Below, in pieces: positions 1 through 10,773 of a stretch of DNA of 64,000 nucleotides. Location of the stretch: positions 13,701 to 77,700 of the forward strand of contig JAFEAY010000009.1 of NCBI GenBank assembly GCA_018266175.1, in the 5' to 3' direction. The notes beneath the pieces were generated by a model. The model had not been told where the DNA came from and made no database searches. It was given only the letters and a program-made list of their open reading frames with translations. Numbering within the stretch: the stretch's first letter is position 1; each line of letters opens with the position of its first letter. The translations under genes and the position numbers were made by a program. The stretch is from Candidatus Dependentiae bacterium (GTDB lineage: Bacteria; Babelota; Babeliae; Babelales; RVW-14).

Positions 1-1868
1 GCACCATCAAGAATTTCACGGCGATAGCGATACACAACCATTCGTTGTTGGTTCAGTACGTCATCATATTCAAGCAAATGCTTACGGATATCAAAATTAT
101 GCAGCTCAACCTTTTCTTGAGCCTTTTCAATGCTACGGCTCACCATGCGATGCTCAATGCTTTCACCCGGCTTCATGCCCAAGCGCTCCATTGTTGCCTT
201 GAGTCGAGGTCCACCAAATATACGCATTAAATCATCTTCAAGAGAGATATAAAACTTAGACGATCCAGGGTCACCTTGACGACCAGATCGACCACGTAGC
301 TGATTGTCGATACGTCTGCTTTCATGACGCTCGGTACCAATAATGCGCAAACCACCAACACTTTGAATACCTTCACCAAGCTTAATGTCGGTTCCTCGGC
401 CTGCCATGTTGGTTGCAATGGTTACTTTTCCACGCTCACCAGCCTCTTTAACAATCTCGGCTTCACGATCATGCTGCTTTGCGTTCAAAACATTGTGAGG
501 AATTCCGTCGCGTGTCAGCAGATGACTTAAATATTCGGATGCTTCAATTGAGATGGTACCAACCAGAACGGGCTGACCACGCTTATGGCAATCTTTAATA
601 TCTTCAATCACCGCCGCATATTTGTCATCTCTGCTCAAGAAAACAATATCCGCACCATCTTCACGAACCATTGGTTTATTTGTTGGAACAACAATCACGC
701 CAAGCTTATAAATCTTGTGAAATTCTCCAGCTTCAGTTTCCGCTGTACCGGTCATACCAGCAAGTTTATTGTAAAGCCTAAAATAGTTCTGCAGAGTAAT
801 TGTTGCAAGCGTTTGATTTTCACGCTCAACTCGAACACCTTCTTTTGCTTCAAGTGCTTGATGCAATCCATCGCTGTAGCGACGGCCAGGCAAAATACGG
901 CCAGTAAATTCGTCAACAATCAAAACTTCATCTTCTTCGCTGACAACATAGTCAACATCACGCTTGAACAAAACGTGAGCACGAAGTGCCTGAGTAATGT
1001 GATGTAACGCCATGATATTTTCAGGGGCGTATAAATTTTCAAGATTTAAAAGTTGCTCAACTCGATCGGTTCCAGACTCAGTTAAATTAACCGATCGCTC
1101 TTTTTCATCAAGTTCATAATCTTCTTTTGAAAGGCGACGAACCGCTTGATCTGCTACCTGGTAGAGCTTGCTTCCTTTTTCGCTTGCTCCAGAAATAATA
1201 AGCGGAGTTCGCGCTTCGTCAATGAGAATAGAATCAACTTCGTCAACAATAGCAAAGTTCAATTCACGCTGAACATAATCTTCCAAATCAAATTTCATGT
1301 TGTCGCGCAGGTAGTCAAAGCCGTATTCGTTATTAGTTCCGTAGGTGATATCAGCACCATACGCCTTTTTGCGACCTTCATCACCTAAATGATTTTGAAT
1401 GATTCCAACTTCAAGGCCGAGGAAATTATATAACGGAGTCATCCACTCAGCATCGCGACGAGCCAAGTAGTCGTTAACGGTGACAAGATGAGCACCTTTA
1501 CCCTCAAGTGCGTTGAGGTACAAAGGCAATGTTGCCATAAAGGTTTTACCCTCTCCAGTTTTCATTTCTGCAATGTTACCCTTATGCAACACCATTCCAC
1601 CAACGAGCTGAACATCGAAGTGGCGCATTCCAAGCGTACGCTTGCCTGCTTCACGCGCAACTGCAAAAGCCTCTGCAAGCAGATCATCTAATGTCTGCCC
1701 ACGAGCAAGTCGCTCTCGAAACTCAGCAGTTTTATTTCTGAGTGCATCGTCAGAGAGAGCCTGAATTGCAGGCTCAAAGTCATTGATGTATTGAATAAGA
1801 GGTTGCAAACGTTTAAGCTCGCGCTCATTTTGCGTTCCGAAAATTTTAGCAAGAATTCTTGATATCAT
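1..1868 (-). CDS. secA: Preprotein translocase ATPase SecA (partial, C-terminus beyond window)
   Basis: SecA is the ATPase that drives unfolded preproteins through the SecYEG channel of the inner membrane. The reverse strand translates without interruption from the ATG at 1868 ([11 protein letters not shown]) for 622 codons to the window edge. Visible hallmarks in order are the Walker A segment MKTGEGKT, the DEAD-like [20 protein letters not shown], the preprotein cross-linking domain, the second nucleotide fold with GTISIE and NMAGRGTDI, and the [17 protein letters not shown](S)GRQGDPG motif VI region. SecA is usually 830-950 residues, so the rest of the helical wing/scaffold and any zinc-binding tail are missing only because of the window. 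The start is supported by the normal N-terminus; a GGGATAA stretch lies just upstream. It is required for the many signal-peptide proteins seen in this window. Family assignment is certain. Confidence 0.97.
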   Translation of the reverse strand, partial: MISRILAKIFGTQNERELKRLQPLIQYINDFEPAIQALSDDALRNKTAEFRERLARGQTLDDLLAEAFAVAREAGKRTLGMRHFDVQLVGGMVLHKGNIAEMKTGEGKTFMATLPLYLNALEGKGAHLVTVNDYLARRDAEWMTPLYNFLGLEVGIIQNHLGDEGRKKAYGADITYGTNNEYGFDYLRDNMKFDLEDYVQRELNFAIVDEVDSILIDEARTPLIISGASEKGSKLYQVADQAVRRLSKEDYELDEKERSVNLTESGTDRVEQLLNLENLYAPENIMALHHITQALRAHVLFKRDVDYVVSEEDEVLIVDEFTGRILPGRRYSDGLHQALEAKEGVRVERENQTLATITLQNYFRLYNKLAGMTGTAETEAGEFHKIYKLGVIVVPTNKPMVREDGADIVFLSRDDKYAAVIEDIKDCHKRGQPVLVGTISIEASEYLSHLLTRDGIPHNVLNAKQHDREAEIVKEAGERGKVTIATNMAGRGTDIKLGEGIQSVGGLRIIGTERHESRRIDNQLRGRSGRQGDPGSSKFYISLEDDLMRIFGGPRLKATMERLGMKPGESIEHRMVSRSIEKAQEKVELHNFDIRKHLLEYDDVLNQQRMVVYRYRREILDG

Positions 1869-2241
1869 GATTTATCCCAACAGTGGACGTTGCACACAAT
1901 CATTATGCAATTGAAGAACGTCCTGTAAGCGTTTGATCGGCAAAACATAAAATTTTGTTTCTATACTATATCACAAAGTATAACCAAGACCAAATACTGT
2001 ATATTTTGATAAATCAATAATTAAAAATACGGCAAGTTTAGAAATTTGGAAAAAGTAGATGAATTATTGAACCATCGATTGGCTGGCTTAATAATTTTCA
2101 ATCAATCGACATTCGCTGGACCAGACGACAATCGCCTTTTTTTACACTGCGTCAATTTGCTTGTTCTTACAGGATTTTTGCTATGTCGGGAATTTTCGTA
2201 TGAGTTCTTAGAGAAATCGATAGTTTAATGAGAACTCTACA
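1869..2241. other. Non-coding stretch between secA start and WD40 gene end
   Basis: This 373-bp AT-rich gap holds the presumed secA promoter region on the minus strand: a TTGGTT box followed 16 bp later by TATAGA around 1962-1989, which is weak. An interrupted 7-bp inverted repeat (GAGTTCT at 2202-2208, AGAACTC at 2231-2237) sits just after the stop of the WD40 gene and could be a poor terminator. A second 7-bp inverted repeat TCGATTG/CAATCGA lies near 2075-2109. A 60-codon plus-strand reading frame at 2046-2228 has no ribosome site or recognisable features and is not called. Confidence 0.4.
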
Positions 2242-3474
2242 TCAAATAATGATAGGACTTAGCTTGGTTATAAACTCTTGTTGCCATAAATCTATTGGTA
2301 ACCAAACTATTATTCTACCGTTAAGCGATGCGGTAGCAATGATAGTATCTTGGTTGGATAACTCCAATACTTTAATCAATTGAATTGGATCATTATGCGG
2401 TAATGAGAAAATATTTCTTCCTTCTAAAGTCCAACATTTTGCTAAGCCGTTGGTTGCTCCTGTTATTAGATAAATATCTCCTCTTTTAGCAAAAAGAGAA
2501 ACTGAATCGATTCTGCAATTAGGTCTCAAAATATCATGAACAAATGAGGCAAGGCATTCCCCGTTGGAGGCCCAAAGTTTGGCTGTGCCGTCATCACCCC
2601 CAGTAACAACCAAAATTTCATCTAATCTTTGAATTGCAGCAACTGATCGTATCCATTCTTGACCATGCTCTAGTGTTGCCAGGCATTGACCATTACTACT
2701 CCAAATTTTTGCTTTTCTTCCTGCAAGATGCGTAATAATAATAATTTTATTTGAAACTTCAAAAGGAATGATATTTAGAACAGCACCTTCATCACATTTA
2801 AATGTAGCAAGACATTCGCCGTCAAGATTCCAAATTTTTGCTGTCCTATCACCAGATCCTGTAATGATAATACTTCCCTGTGATGATTCAAGGGCTGCAA
2901 CCGATAAAACTTCATCATCATGATATAGCGTAGCAAGGCATTCACCATTAAGCTTTGAAATTTTTGCTGTTCTATCCCTAGATCCTGAAATAATCAAAAT
3001 TCCACTTGACGTTTCAAGTATTGCTATCTTTCTAATTAAATGAGGGGGGTTAATATTTTCATCAAATAAATTATCATGAACTATGCTTGCAGAGTGTATA
3101 GCATCATTGACTAAGACTCTAACAACTCCGTTATCAGAGCCTATTACTGTAATACGCCCCTGCGATGTCTGTTTTACAGCAATTTCTCTGTCTAAGTAAT
3201 TATCGCCTAATCGATTGCATGATCCAAACTCTACTGAATAGTTTCTTGCTGGGGCAAGGCCAGTAGCTGAAATAAATTCAATTCCACCGCATCCTTCAAA
3301 TAATTCTAATGATCTGAGATTATTGCCAGGATGGAAATAATGACCATCAAAATGAATATCTTGATGAGAGAATTCGATAGTTGGTTGAGCCTTAATAGCG
3401 CTTACGAGAAAACAAAAACAAAGAAACGCTGTTAAATAAAGTAAAGGGTGCGCCTTTTGTAGATTTGTTTGCAT
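2242..3474 (-). CDS. Exported WD40-repeat protein
   Basis: The 410-residue product has an N-terminal signal peptide (hydrophobic stretch about residues 10-26, likely cleavage after AIKA) and then degenerate WD40 repeats. The repeats are recognised by recurring G-S-x-D-R-T-A-K-I-W and C-L-A-T motifs spaced about 42-45 residues; at least five are clear between residues 150 and 390, with weaker ones before. WD40 repeats fold into a beta-propeller used for protein-protein contacts, so this is probably a periplasmic or secreted binding protein. No catalytic domain is visible. The ATG at 3474 is preceded by AAAAGG at a workable distance. The repeats differ strongly from those of the WD40 gene at the right end of the window, so the two are not recent copies. 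The partner is unknown. Confidence 0.8.
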   Translation of the reverse strand: MQTNLQKAHPLLYLTAFLCFCFLVSAIKAQPTIEFSHQDIHFDGHYFHPGNNLRSLELFEGCGGIEFISATGLAPARNYSVEFGSCNRLGDNYLDREIAVKQTSQGRITVIGSDNGVVRVLVNDAIHSASIVHDNLFDENINPPHLIRKIAILETSSGILIISGSRDRTAKISKLNGECLATLYHDDEVLSVAALESSQGSIIITGSGDRTAKIWNLDGECLATFKCDEGAVLNIIPFEVSNKIIIITHLAGRKAKIWSSNGQCLATLEHGQEWIRSVAAIQRLDEILVVTGGDDGTAKLWASNGECLASFVHDILRPNCRIDSVSLFAKRGDIYLITGATNGLAKCWTLEGRNIFSLPHNDPIQLIKVLELSNQDTIIATASLNGRIIVWLPIDLWQQEFITKLSPIII

Positions 3475-3546
3475 GATGCTAAAACCTTTTCTCGTTAAAA
3501 TAGCAGGACTAATTCTTAGTTCTTAAATTTCAACCTAATACTAAAA

Positions 3547-3700
3547 AACGCGAACTCGACAATTTGAAATATGCTTTCCTGGAGGATAATCACAACCTCA
3601 AAAAAAGGGAAGCGTAATCCTGGTGTAATGTTAACAAAAATTTTTTGTGAAGTTGGAGTAAGAGAGTAAAATTGATTACAAAAATGATCGAGTTCGCGTT
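3547..3700. repeat. 13-bp inverted repeat flanking a 128-bp non-coding spacer
   Basis: AACGCGAACTCGA at 3547-3559 is matched exactly in reverse complement by TCGAGTTCGCGTT at 3688-3700. The pair brackets most of the gap between the WD40 gene and the next minus-strand gene. The spacing is too long for an ordinary terminator, and no reading frame lies between. It could be the ends of a tiny non-autonomous mobile element or a paired protein-binding site. There is no flanking target duplication that I can see. Confidence 0.5.
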
Positions 3701-3713
3701 AATCAATTTATTT

Positions 3714-4943
3714 CTATGAAGAAACCTCGCGTGGAGGAAGAGCAAGAAACACTTTATTTGATTTAGGAATATTTCCTACTGAGATTATTGCACTTTTTCG
3801 AATCCCTGAATTTGGTTCAAGACATAAAATAGAAATAATATCTAGCGGCTCTTGCGCTCCGATCATTTTGCGATACCGTAATTGACGACAGATATCAATG
3901 CACACTGTAGCTCCAGGAACAAGTTCTTGATGAAATGTTTTAAAAATTTCTGGCACAAATGCAACAACCGGAAATGGATAAATACTCAAGCTTTTTCGAT
4001 ACAGCATTTGCCCAACCATTCCGTAGGACCAAAGTTCGCTATGAGACGGATTTTTTTTATCAATTTGAACTTCAACATGAATCACTTTATTTTTTTCAGC
4101 TTCACCGTCAAATCGCCTCTTGGAAAAGCCTTTAGTCGAGAAAACGTCAGAAACTTGAATCATATCACCTTGAGAATAAAAGAGATAAACATTTTTGAAC
4201 ATTGGATCCAAAACATATTTTTCTGTCTCAACTTGAACCGGAGTTCCAAGCATTACTAAGCGATTAATTGACAATTCACCTGACAATTCTTGTTGCACTG
4301 GAGCCATGTTCAGAGCAACATTTCCACCGTGGCTATGTGCAAAAATATCAACTTCGACTTCATCCGCTCCACAAGTTTCTTGTACGCTTTTTACCTCATC
4401 ACTCAATGCTGAGTACAAACACTTGGCCCATTCGATTCGGTTTTCATGCTCAAGCCTGCCGTCCCAACCAAAGGTATAGCAGGAGCAAGACTCTTGAAAA
4501 CTATCGTCTGCCTTCTTAGTTTGAACAAAAATATCACGTAACAGTTTTGATGCTTCAGTGTAACTGCACTCATCAGAATAAACATCTTCAATGTGAGTGA
4601 GCCCTTTTTCACCAAATGGTTGATAGCCATAAAAACCTCTTTTATGACGTCGGCCATCAAGATAGCTTTGATACAAAATCTTAGGTTTATTTGTACCGTC
4701 TGTAAGAGCTTGCGCTGCAACTTTTCTTAAACCATTTAAAGATGGAGCAGGCAAAATCGTTCCATGAATAAAAACAATTATTCTATGAGAAGTTTTTTTG
4801 TCCGATTTATTTTGAGGTGTCTCTTGTTGCAAATCACCTTGATCATCAAAATCATGTGATAAAGAGCTGTTGTTCAAAAAAACAGATGCTTGAAATGCCA
4901 AACAAAACAAGAAAATATGAGAAAATATTAAACATAAGCGCAT
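3714..4943 (-). CDS. Secreted alpha/beta-hydrolase (lipase-like)
   Basis: A 409-residue protein with an N-terminal signal peptide (hydrophobic residues about 4-20). The alpha/beta-hydrolase fold is indicated by the strand-loop IIVFIHGT at residues 55-62 (oxyanion-hole region) and the nucleophile elbow FAHSHGGN at 201-208, with Ser204 as the likely nucleophile. This elbow has His where the usual G-x-S-x-G begins, as in many lipases and PGAP1-like esterases. A region rich in conserved Asp/His follows (FYSQGD near residue 256, HSELW near 300), offering catalytic Asp and His candidates. Substrate cannot be deduced; lipid or ester hydrolysis outside the cytoplasm is the plausible role. It is monocistronic, divergent from the ATPase genes. 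Confidence 0.75.
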   Translation of the reverse strand: MRLCLIFSHIFLFCLAFQASVFLNNSSLSHDFDDQGDLQQETPQNKSDKKTSHRIIVFIHGTILPAPSLNGLRKVAAQALTDGTNKPKILYQSYLDGRRHKRGFYGYQPFGEKGLTHIEDVYSDECSYTEASKLLRDIFVQTKKADDSFQESCSCYTFGWDGRLEHENRIEWAKCLYSALSDEVKSVQETCGADEVEVDIFAHSHGGNVALNMAPVQQELSGELSINRLVMLGTPVQVETEKYVLDPMFKNVYLFYSQGDMIQVSDVFSTKGFSKRRFDGEAEKNKVIHVEVQIDKKNPSHSELWSYGMVGQMLYRKSLSIYPFPVVAFVPEIFKTFHQELVPGATVCIDICRQLRYRKMIGAQEPLDIISILCLEPNSGIRKSAIISVGNIPKSNKVFLALPPREVSS

Positions 4944-4988
4944 AGATAACTCTCAATAAACAAAAAACTAAATTATGACCAAACCCCC

Positions 4989-5022
4989 ACATGCTATTTT
5001 ATTATTAAAAAAAATAGCATGT
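4989..5022. other. Perfect 12-bp stem-loop in divergent intergenic region
   Basis: ACATGCTATTTT (4989-5000) pairs exactly with AAAATAGCATGT (5011-5022) around a 10-base loop. It lies between the divergently transcribed hydrolase and atpD genes, where a terminator is not expected unless a short transcript starts nearby. A plus-strand T4 follows directly. It may be a leader hairpin, an operator-like dyad, or the terminator of a small RNA. The 68-codon frame at 4975-5181 that runs across it is not convincing as a gene. Confidence 0.5.
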
Positions 5023-5181
5023 TTTCAGCTTAGCTCGTTGAGCAAAACGTGCAAGCGGGTGCATAAGTTCAGTACATATGAGAGATTATTTCATGCAAAT
5101 ATTTTATTATACATTCTTTACAAATGCGCGTTATTTCAATACTTTGAGTTACATCGTCAGGTGAGTTACACCATAAAGTGA

Positions 5182-6678
<1,497 letters not shown>

Positions 6679-6690
6679 GATCTCAAACTC

Positions 6691-6948
6691 ATGCAAAAAG
6701 AGCAGTCTTTTAGTCTTGAAATAATCAGCTCTACTGCCCATAAGACCTTCTTGGTGACCGGCTTAGAAATAGAAAGCCCAACGGGAAGCTGCTTTATCGG
6801 ATATGGGCACATGCCGCTCATATCGGTTATAAAAAAAAAGAGCACAGTAACCTATCAACTATCCGACGGAACCTCAATTCAGCTGCAGGTAAACGGGGGT
6901 ATTTTCAATATAAGCCAGAATAAAGCGGTTATCCTCCTTGATGCATAA
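6691..6948 (+). CDS. atpC: F1-ATPase epsilon subunit, beta-sandwich domain only
   Basis: An 85-residue protein that matches the N-terminal beta-sandwich domain of the epsilon subunit: ...GLEIESPTGSCFIGYGHMPL resembles the conserved G-x-x-G-x-x-x-x-x-GH-x-P-L signature, and the strands leading to VNGGIFNISQNKAVILLDA are typical. Usual epsilon is about 130-140 residues with two C-terminal helices that act as a regulatory brake; these are absent here and the frame ends cleanly at residue 85. The gene begins 12 bp after the atpD stop, whose TAG overlaps the TAGGA ribosome site, so the two are co-translated. Short epsilons occur in some lineages, so this can be natural rather than broken. Confidence 0.88.
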   Translation: MQKEQSFSLEIISSTAHKTFLVTGLEIESPTGSCFIGYGHMPLISVIKKKSTVTYQLSDGTSIQLQVNGGIFNISQNKAVILLDA

Positions 6949-6968
6949 TTTTTTTACATGAGTTTCAT

Positions 6969-6996
6969 TTGACTGTTTCACCCCTTCTGATACACT
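6969..6996 (+). promoter_or_regulatory. Sigma70-type promoter before first ATP/ADP carrier
   Basis: TTGACT (6969-6974) is followed after 16 bp by TACACT (6991-6996), preceded by TGA, giving an extended -10. It lies about 100 bp upstream of the first carrier gene, just after atpC, and implies the carrier has its own transcript. The same architecture recurs at 56775-56802. Confidence 0.5.
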
Positions 6997-7098
6997 GAAT
7001 CTTTCAAAAATATGTTTCCTTAGGCAAGGCGTCAACACATTCAGATGAATTATCAAAAATTATTCAGATACTAAAAATCTCGGGGTCTTTATTTCTTT

Positions 7099-8454
7099 AT
7101 GAAAACAAACGTAACGCACAAACTCATTAGATTTCTATGGGGAGATCTTGAGCCAAGTGAGTTGAAAAAGTTTACTCTTTTAGCTGCAGGTTTTTTCTTT
7201 TTGCTGGGCTCCTGGTGGCCACTTAAAACGCTCAAAGAAAGTATTTTCATCAATATGATTGGTCCAATGCATCTTCCTGAAGCAAAAATAGCCTCAGTTT
7301 TGCTGTTCTTTCCGATCGTATTGCTCTACTCAAAGCTTGTTGACCACTTTGCAAAAGAAAAGCTTATTTACTTCTTTGTTGGGTTTTACACAATTGTTGG
7401 ACTGGTATTAGTTTATTTCCTCTACCACCCAACTATTGGCCTTGCAAATACTCAGGTTGACCCTTCACGAATACTCGGATGGGCTTTTTACCTCTTTGTT
7501 GAAAGCTATATCTCTTTGATGCTTTCTCTGTACTGGTCCTTTATTAACGATGTGACAACACCTGAGTCGGCTAAAAAGGGTTATGGTCTGATTATTTTTG
7601 GAACACAACTCGGTGCATTTCTCTTTATTATTTTGGGAAATATTCTTTCGTATGATACCACGCGCTATGCTGAACGAGCGCCATTTATTGCACTTATTTC
7701 CATTTTGACCTTTTTGGCAATGCCGGTAATTGTCTACATCATGACTCAAACTGTTGAGAAGAATGCTTTGACCGGCTACAGTGATCAAATAGCACAAGAA
7801 GAGGCTGAACCACTTAAAAAAGATTCTTGGGTTGGATTTCTTGATGGGCTTAAACTTTTGGTTACACATCCGTATGTTACCGGAATTTTCTTTTTGATTT
7901 CCTTTCAAGAACTTATCTCAACACTTATGGGCTTTCAAATGTCGCTTTTGGTCAACGCAACGTACACTGATCCTGGTGCCAGAAATTTCTTTTTCTTTAA
8001 CTTTGCCCTTGCAGTTCAATTGATTGCGTGCCTATTCGGTCTGTTTGGAACATCATTTTTTCAACGTCGATTTGGCATTCGCTTTTGCTTAATTACCTAT
8101 CCGATACTTTTGGGCCTTTCAATTGCGTACTACATGGTATTTCCAACGCTCGCAACAATTTTTAGTGTCATGCTTATTGCTAAAGCATTAAATTATGCCT
8201 TTAATCAACCAGCCAAAGAGGTGTTGTATATTCCAACATCTCGTAGCATCAAGTATAAATCCAAAGCTTGGATTGATATGTTCGGCATGAGATTTGCAAA
8301 AGCAGGGGGATCAATTATCAACCGCCTGATGGGACCATACATCGTGCTGATTGGAACTTCAACGCTTGGAATTATTGGCCTCTGGACATTGCTTGCAAAT
8401 ATTATTGGCAATGTTTTCAAGAAAGCTGTTGATGAGAATAAGCTGATTGAATAA
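7099..8454 (+). CDS. ATP/ADP translocase (NTT/Tlc family), copy 1
   Basis: A 451-residue polytopic inner-membrane carrier of the nucleotide-transport (NTT/TLC) family, which in Rickettsia, Chlamydia and plastids exchanges external ATP for internal ADP or imports nucleotides. Family marks include the opening ELKKFTLLAAGFFFLLGSWW with PLKTLKESIF, a RILGWAFYLFVESY helix and the C-terminal KEVLYIPTS...KSKAWIDMFGMRFAKAGGS signature. About 11-12 membrane segments can be read. It lies 101 bp upstream of a clear paralog. Whether this copy is an ATP/ADP exchanger or a nucleotide/H+ symporter cannot be told from sequence alone. The context suggests parasitic use of host energy. Confidence 0.93.
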   Translation: MKTNVTHKLIRFLWGDLEPSELKKFTLLAAGFFFLLGSWWPLKTLKESIFINMIGPMHLPEAKIASVLLFFPIVLLYSKLVDHFAKEKLIYFFVGFYTIVGLVLVYFLYHPTIGLANTQVDPSRILGWAFYLFVESYISLMLSLYWSFINDVTTPESAKKGYGLIIFGTQLGAFLFIILGNILSYDTTRYAERAPFIALISILTFLAMPVIVYIMTQTVEKNALTGYSDQIAQEEAEPLKKDSWVGFLDGLKLLVTHPYVTGIFFLISFQELISTLMGFQMSLLVNATYTDPGARNFFFFNFALAVQLIACLFGLFGTSFFQRRFGIRFCLITYPILLGLSIAYYMVFPTLATIFSVMLIAKALNYAFNQPAKEVLYIPTSRSIKYKSKAWIDMFGMRFAKAGGSIINRLMGPYIVLIGTSTLGIIGLWTLLANIIGNVFKKAVDENKLIE

Positions 8455-8495
8455 CGTTTTTAGTTGCATTTTTTAGCTATTTTTATCAAAGATGA

Positions 8496-8501
8496 TATAA
8501 T
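8496..8501 (+). promoter_or_regulatory. Extended -10 element before second carrier
   Basis: TATAAT at 8496-8501 with TGA just upstream is a perfect extended -10, placed 54 bp before the ATG at 8556. No good -35 box is visible at 16-18 bp, as is often so with extended -10 promoters. It suggests the second carrier can be transcribed apart from the first. Confidence 0.45.
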
Positions 8502-8555
8502 CGTAAAGTTATTGGTTAGATAGGTATTTTACTCATTTTTTAAGGAGTTACTTTT

Positions 8556-9857
8556 ATGTTTGCGTGGATTGTTCGAAAATTATGGGGCGATTTATCCCCT
8601 GAAGAGATGAAAAAATTTGGCATGCTTTCTGCTATCTGCATGTTCATTCTTGGCACCTACTGGTTGATGCGACCAATTAAAGACAGTCTTTTCTCAAAGA
8701 TTGTTGGCGCATCATACATACCTCGTGCAAAGATCCTCTCATTCGTTACGGTTTTTGTTTTGATTCTCGTTTACTCAAAACTTGTTGATATGTACAAAAA
8801 GCATCAGCTTTTCTACATAATCTGTGGAACATATGGCTCACTGTTTGCAATCATTGCCTATATGCTTATGCACCCAACCATCGGCACAGCAAACACTGCA
8901 GCATCACCAGACAGACTCCTTGGATGGATCATCTACCTTGGTGTTGAGAGCTTTGGCTCACTCACCGTTCCTCTTTTCTGGTCATTTGTTAACAGCAGCA
9001 CCGACGCAACTTCAGCTAAAAAAGGCTTTGGGTTGATTATTGCTGGTACACAAATTGGTACCATTGCAGGACCAACACTTGCTACCTACGCAGTCGAACT
9101 TGGAATGTCATTCCTTGCGACCGTGGTAAGTATTGGCATTCTTTCAGTTCCAGTATTGGTCTTCATTTTCACAAAAGTTTTTCCAAGCTCAACTGTTGAT
9201 GCTGGTGGTGATAAAAAGCGTACAGGCTTTACTGAAGGCTTGAGACTGCTTTTCTCCCGTCCATATTTGATGGGTATTCTTGGTGTTGCAACTCTGTATG
9301 AGATCATTGGAACAATTCTTGACTTCCAATTGAAATTTGCAGCATCAGAAACCTATGACACAGCAGAGAAAATGACTGTTTTCTTGGCACGTTTTGGACA
9401 ATGCACCAACACCATCGCATTGATCTTTGCATTTGTTGGAACATCATTCTTCATCAGAAGATTCGGTTTGACCTTCTGCTTGGTTATGTTCCCAACCTGC
9501 GTTGCAGCAGTTATTCTTTATGCTTGGTCAGCATCTTCACTCTGGGTTCTTTTCGGATCAATGGTTGCGATCAAGAGCTTGAGCTATGCTTTGAATAACC
9601 CATGCAAAGAAATCATGTACCTTCCAACCAGTAAAGACGTCAAATTCAAAGCTAAAGGTTGGATCGACGGTTTCGGCGGACGATCTGCAAAAGCAGTTGG
9701 CTCTGGTATCAGCGATTCATTCGGTGGAGTGATGGCTAACCTTATATTCTACGGCTCCATTGTTTCACTTGGAATCGTTGGATTCTGGATTTTGATTGCA
9801 CTCTATGTTGGCCGTACCAACAAGAAGTTGACGGATTCAGGCCAAATTCTTTCGTAA
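8556..9857 (+). CDS. ATP/ADP translocase (NTT/Tlc family), copy 2
   Basis: A 433-residue paralog of the preceding carrier, with the same layout: EMKKFGMLSAICMFILGTYW, PIKDSLFSKIVGA, DRLLGWIIYLGVESFGSLTV and the C-terminal KEIMYLPTSKDVKFKAKGW followed by IDGFGGRSAKAVGS. It is more canonical in the last signature than copy 1 (KGWID.FGGR.AK). The ATG at 8556 has a strong AAGGAG ribosome site. Tandem but clearly diverged copies point to different substrates or exchange modes, as found for the several NTT isoforms of chlamydiae and rickettsiae. It ends at a strong terminator hairpin. The exact substrate is not assigned. Confidence 0.93.
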   Translation: MFAWIVRKLWGDLSPEEMKKFGMLSAICMFILGTYWLMRPIKDSLFSKIVGASYIPRAKILSFVTVFVLILVYSKLVDMYKKHQLFYIICGTYGSLFAIIAYMLMHPTIGTANTAASPDRLLGWIIYLGVESFGSLTVPLFWSFVNSSTDATSAKKGFGLIIAGTQIGTIAGPTLATYAVELGMSFLATVVSIGILSVPVLVFIFTKVFPSSTVDAGGDKKRTGFTEGLRLLFSRPYLMGILGVATLYEIIGTILDFQLKFAASETYDTAEKMTVFLARFGQCTNTIALIFAFVGTSFFIRRFGLTFCLVMFPTCVAAVILYAWSASSLWVLFGSMVAIKSLSYALNNPCKEIMYLPTSKDVKFKAKGWIDGFGGRSAKAVGSGISDSFGGVMANLIFYGSIVSLGIVGFWILIALYVGRTNKKLTDSGQILS

Positions 9858-9880
9858 AATACTGCGCCTAAAACGCATCA

Positions 9881-9909
9881 AGGGCTGGATTTTACACCAG
9901 CCCTTTTTT
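9881..9909. terminator. Rho-independent terminator between convergent genes
   Basis: AGGGCTGG (9881-9888) pairs with CCAGCCCT (9897-9904) around an 8-base loop, followed by TTTTTT. It ends the second carrier gene and faces the convergent RING-like gene whose stop is at 9915. Confidence 0.85.
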
Positions 9910-9914
9910 ATTGT

Positions 9915-10715
9915 TCAGATATCAATGTCATCATCAAAATCAAAATTACTCCGTGCTTCATTTTCTTCTCGAGTAGGACTCTGACCATCTAACATATCCT
10001 CGCCATCTAACCATGCTTCAACTTCATGCAATGTTCTTCCTGGAGGTTGAAAGCGCATGGTACATAAAACTGCTGGGAGAAATACAAGTGACAACTGTAA
10101 TAGCCTGAAGGCAGGAGTACTATTTATAAAACTCCACAATTGATCATGTGTTAAAAATAGACCAGTAAGAATAACTCCAACGACAATTAACACAATCCAA
10201 CTCTTTCTTTTATGATTCGCATCATCAAGGAGCAGTCCAAAATTTTCTCGTACTGTCTGATCAAAATCTTGCCGACACATTGGACAAGGCTTGTTTTCCA
10301 AAATAACTTTTTTCAAACAACCAACATGAAATTGAGGCATCGACGAAGAATGACACTCAAGCCGCTCAACCACAAGATTTCGGATAATAATATCCACATC
10401 AGAATACAATGCTCTTTTTTGAACAATTTCAGATCTATCTTCCAACTTATTGTCAAGCATTTCCCATGTAAGTTTAGTCAGATAATCCTGAGCACTTGCA
10501 TTTTTTTTCAAGATATTTTCAAGCTCATCCAGCATTTCAACAAGCTCGGGCGATTCTACCCACTCCTGAGCTAAAATTTCAAAATCATTTTGCCCTCGAG
10601 GAATCATATCTTGTAGACAAATAGAGCACGTAAAACTATTGTTGTCATTGCTCATTGCATTTGTAGACGCCACACAAAGAAGATTTATTATTAAAAAAAC
10701 TGGGACTAGAAACAT
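9915..10715 (-). CDS. Exported membrane protein with split RING-finger-like domain
   Basis: The 266-residue product has an N-terminal signal sequence (residues about 2-20, ending STNA), then a RING-like cysteine pattern: C30-x2-C33, C121-H122, FH130-x2-C133 and C144-P-M-C147-RQDF. The last part closely follows eukaryotic RING-H2 fingers (F-H-x-x-C-L ... CPMCR), but the first cysteine pair is separated from the rest by 87 residues instead of the usual 9-39. Two hydrophobic helices follow (about 173-190 and 204-220) and then an acidic tail (DFDDDIDI). RING domains recruit ubiquitin-conjugating enzymes, so a host-directed ubiquitin-ligase effector is a reasonable hypothesis. The ATG at 10715 is chosen over the upstream TTG because AAGGAG sits right before it. 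Confidence 0.7.
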   Translation of the reverse strand: MFLVPVFLIINLLCVASTNAMSNDNNSFTCSICLQDMIPRGQNDFEILAQEWVESPELVEMLDELENILKKNASAQDYLTKLTWEMLDNKLEDRSEIVQKRALYSDVDIIIRNLVVERLECHSSSMPQFHVGCLKKVILENKPCPMCRQDFDQTVRENFGLLLDDANHKRKSWIVLIVVGVILTGLFLTHDQLWSFINSTPAFRLLQLSLVFLPAVLCTMRFQPPGRTLHEVEAWLDGEDMLDGQSPTREENEARSNFDFDDDIDI

Positions 10716-10773
10716 ACTACTCCTTGAAAACAAAGATGTTGGATAACTATGCGCTTTTTTTTAACTGATGTGT

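Noticed and set aside
2046-2228. 60-codon plus-strand frame between secA and the WD40 gene
   Set aside because: No ribosome site, no signal or domain, and it covers inverted repeats in a regulatory gap.
4975-5181. 68-codon plus-strand frame upstream of atpD
   Set aside because: Runs through a perfect hairpin, lacks a ribosome site and has no protein-like composition.
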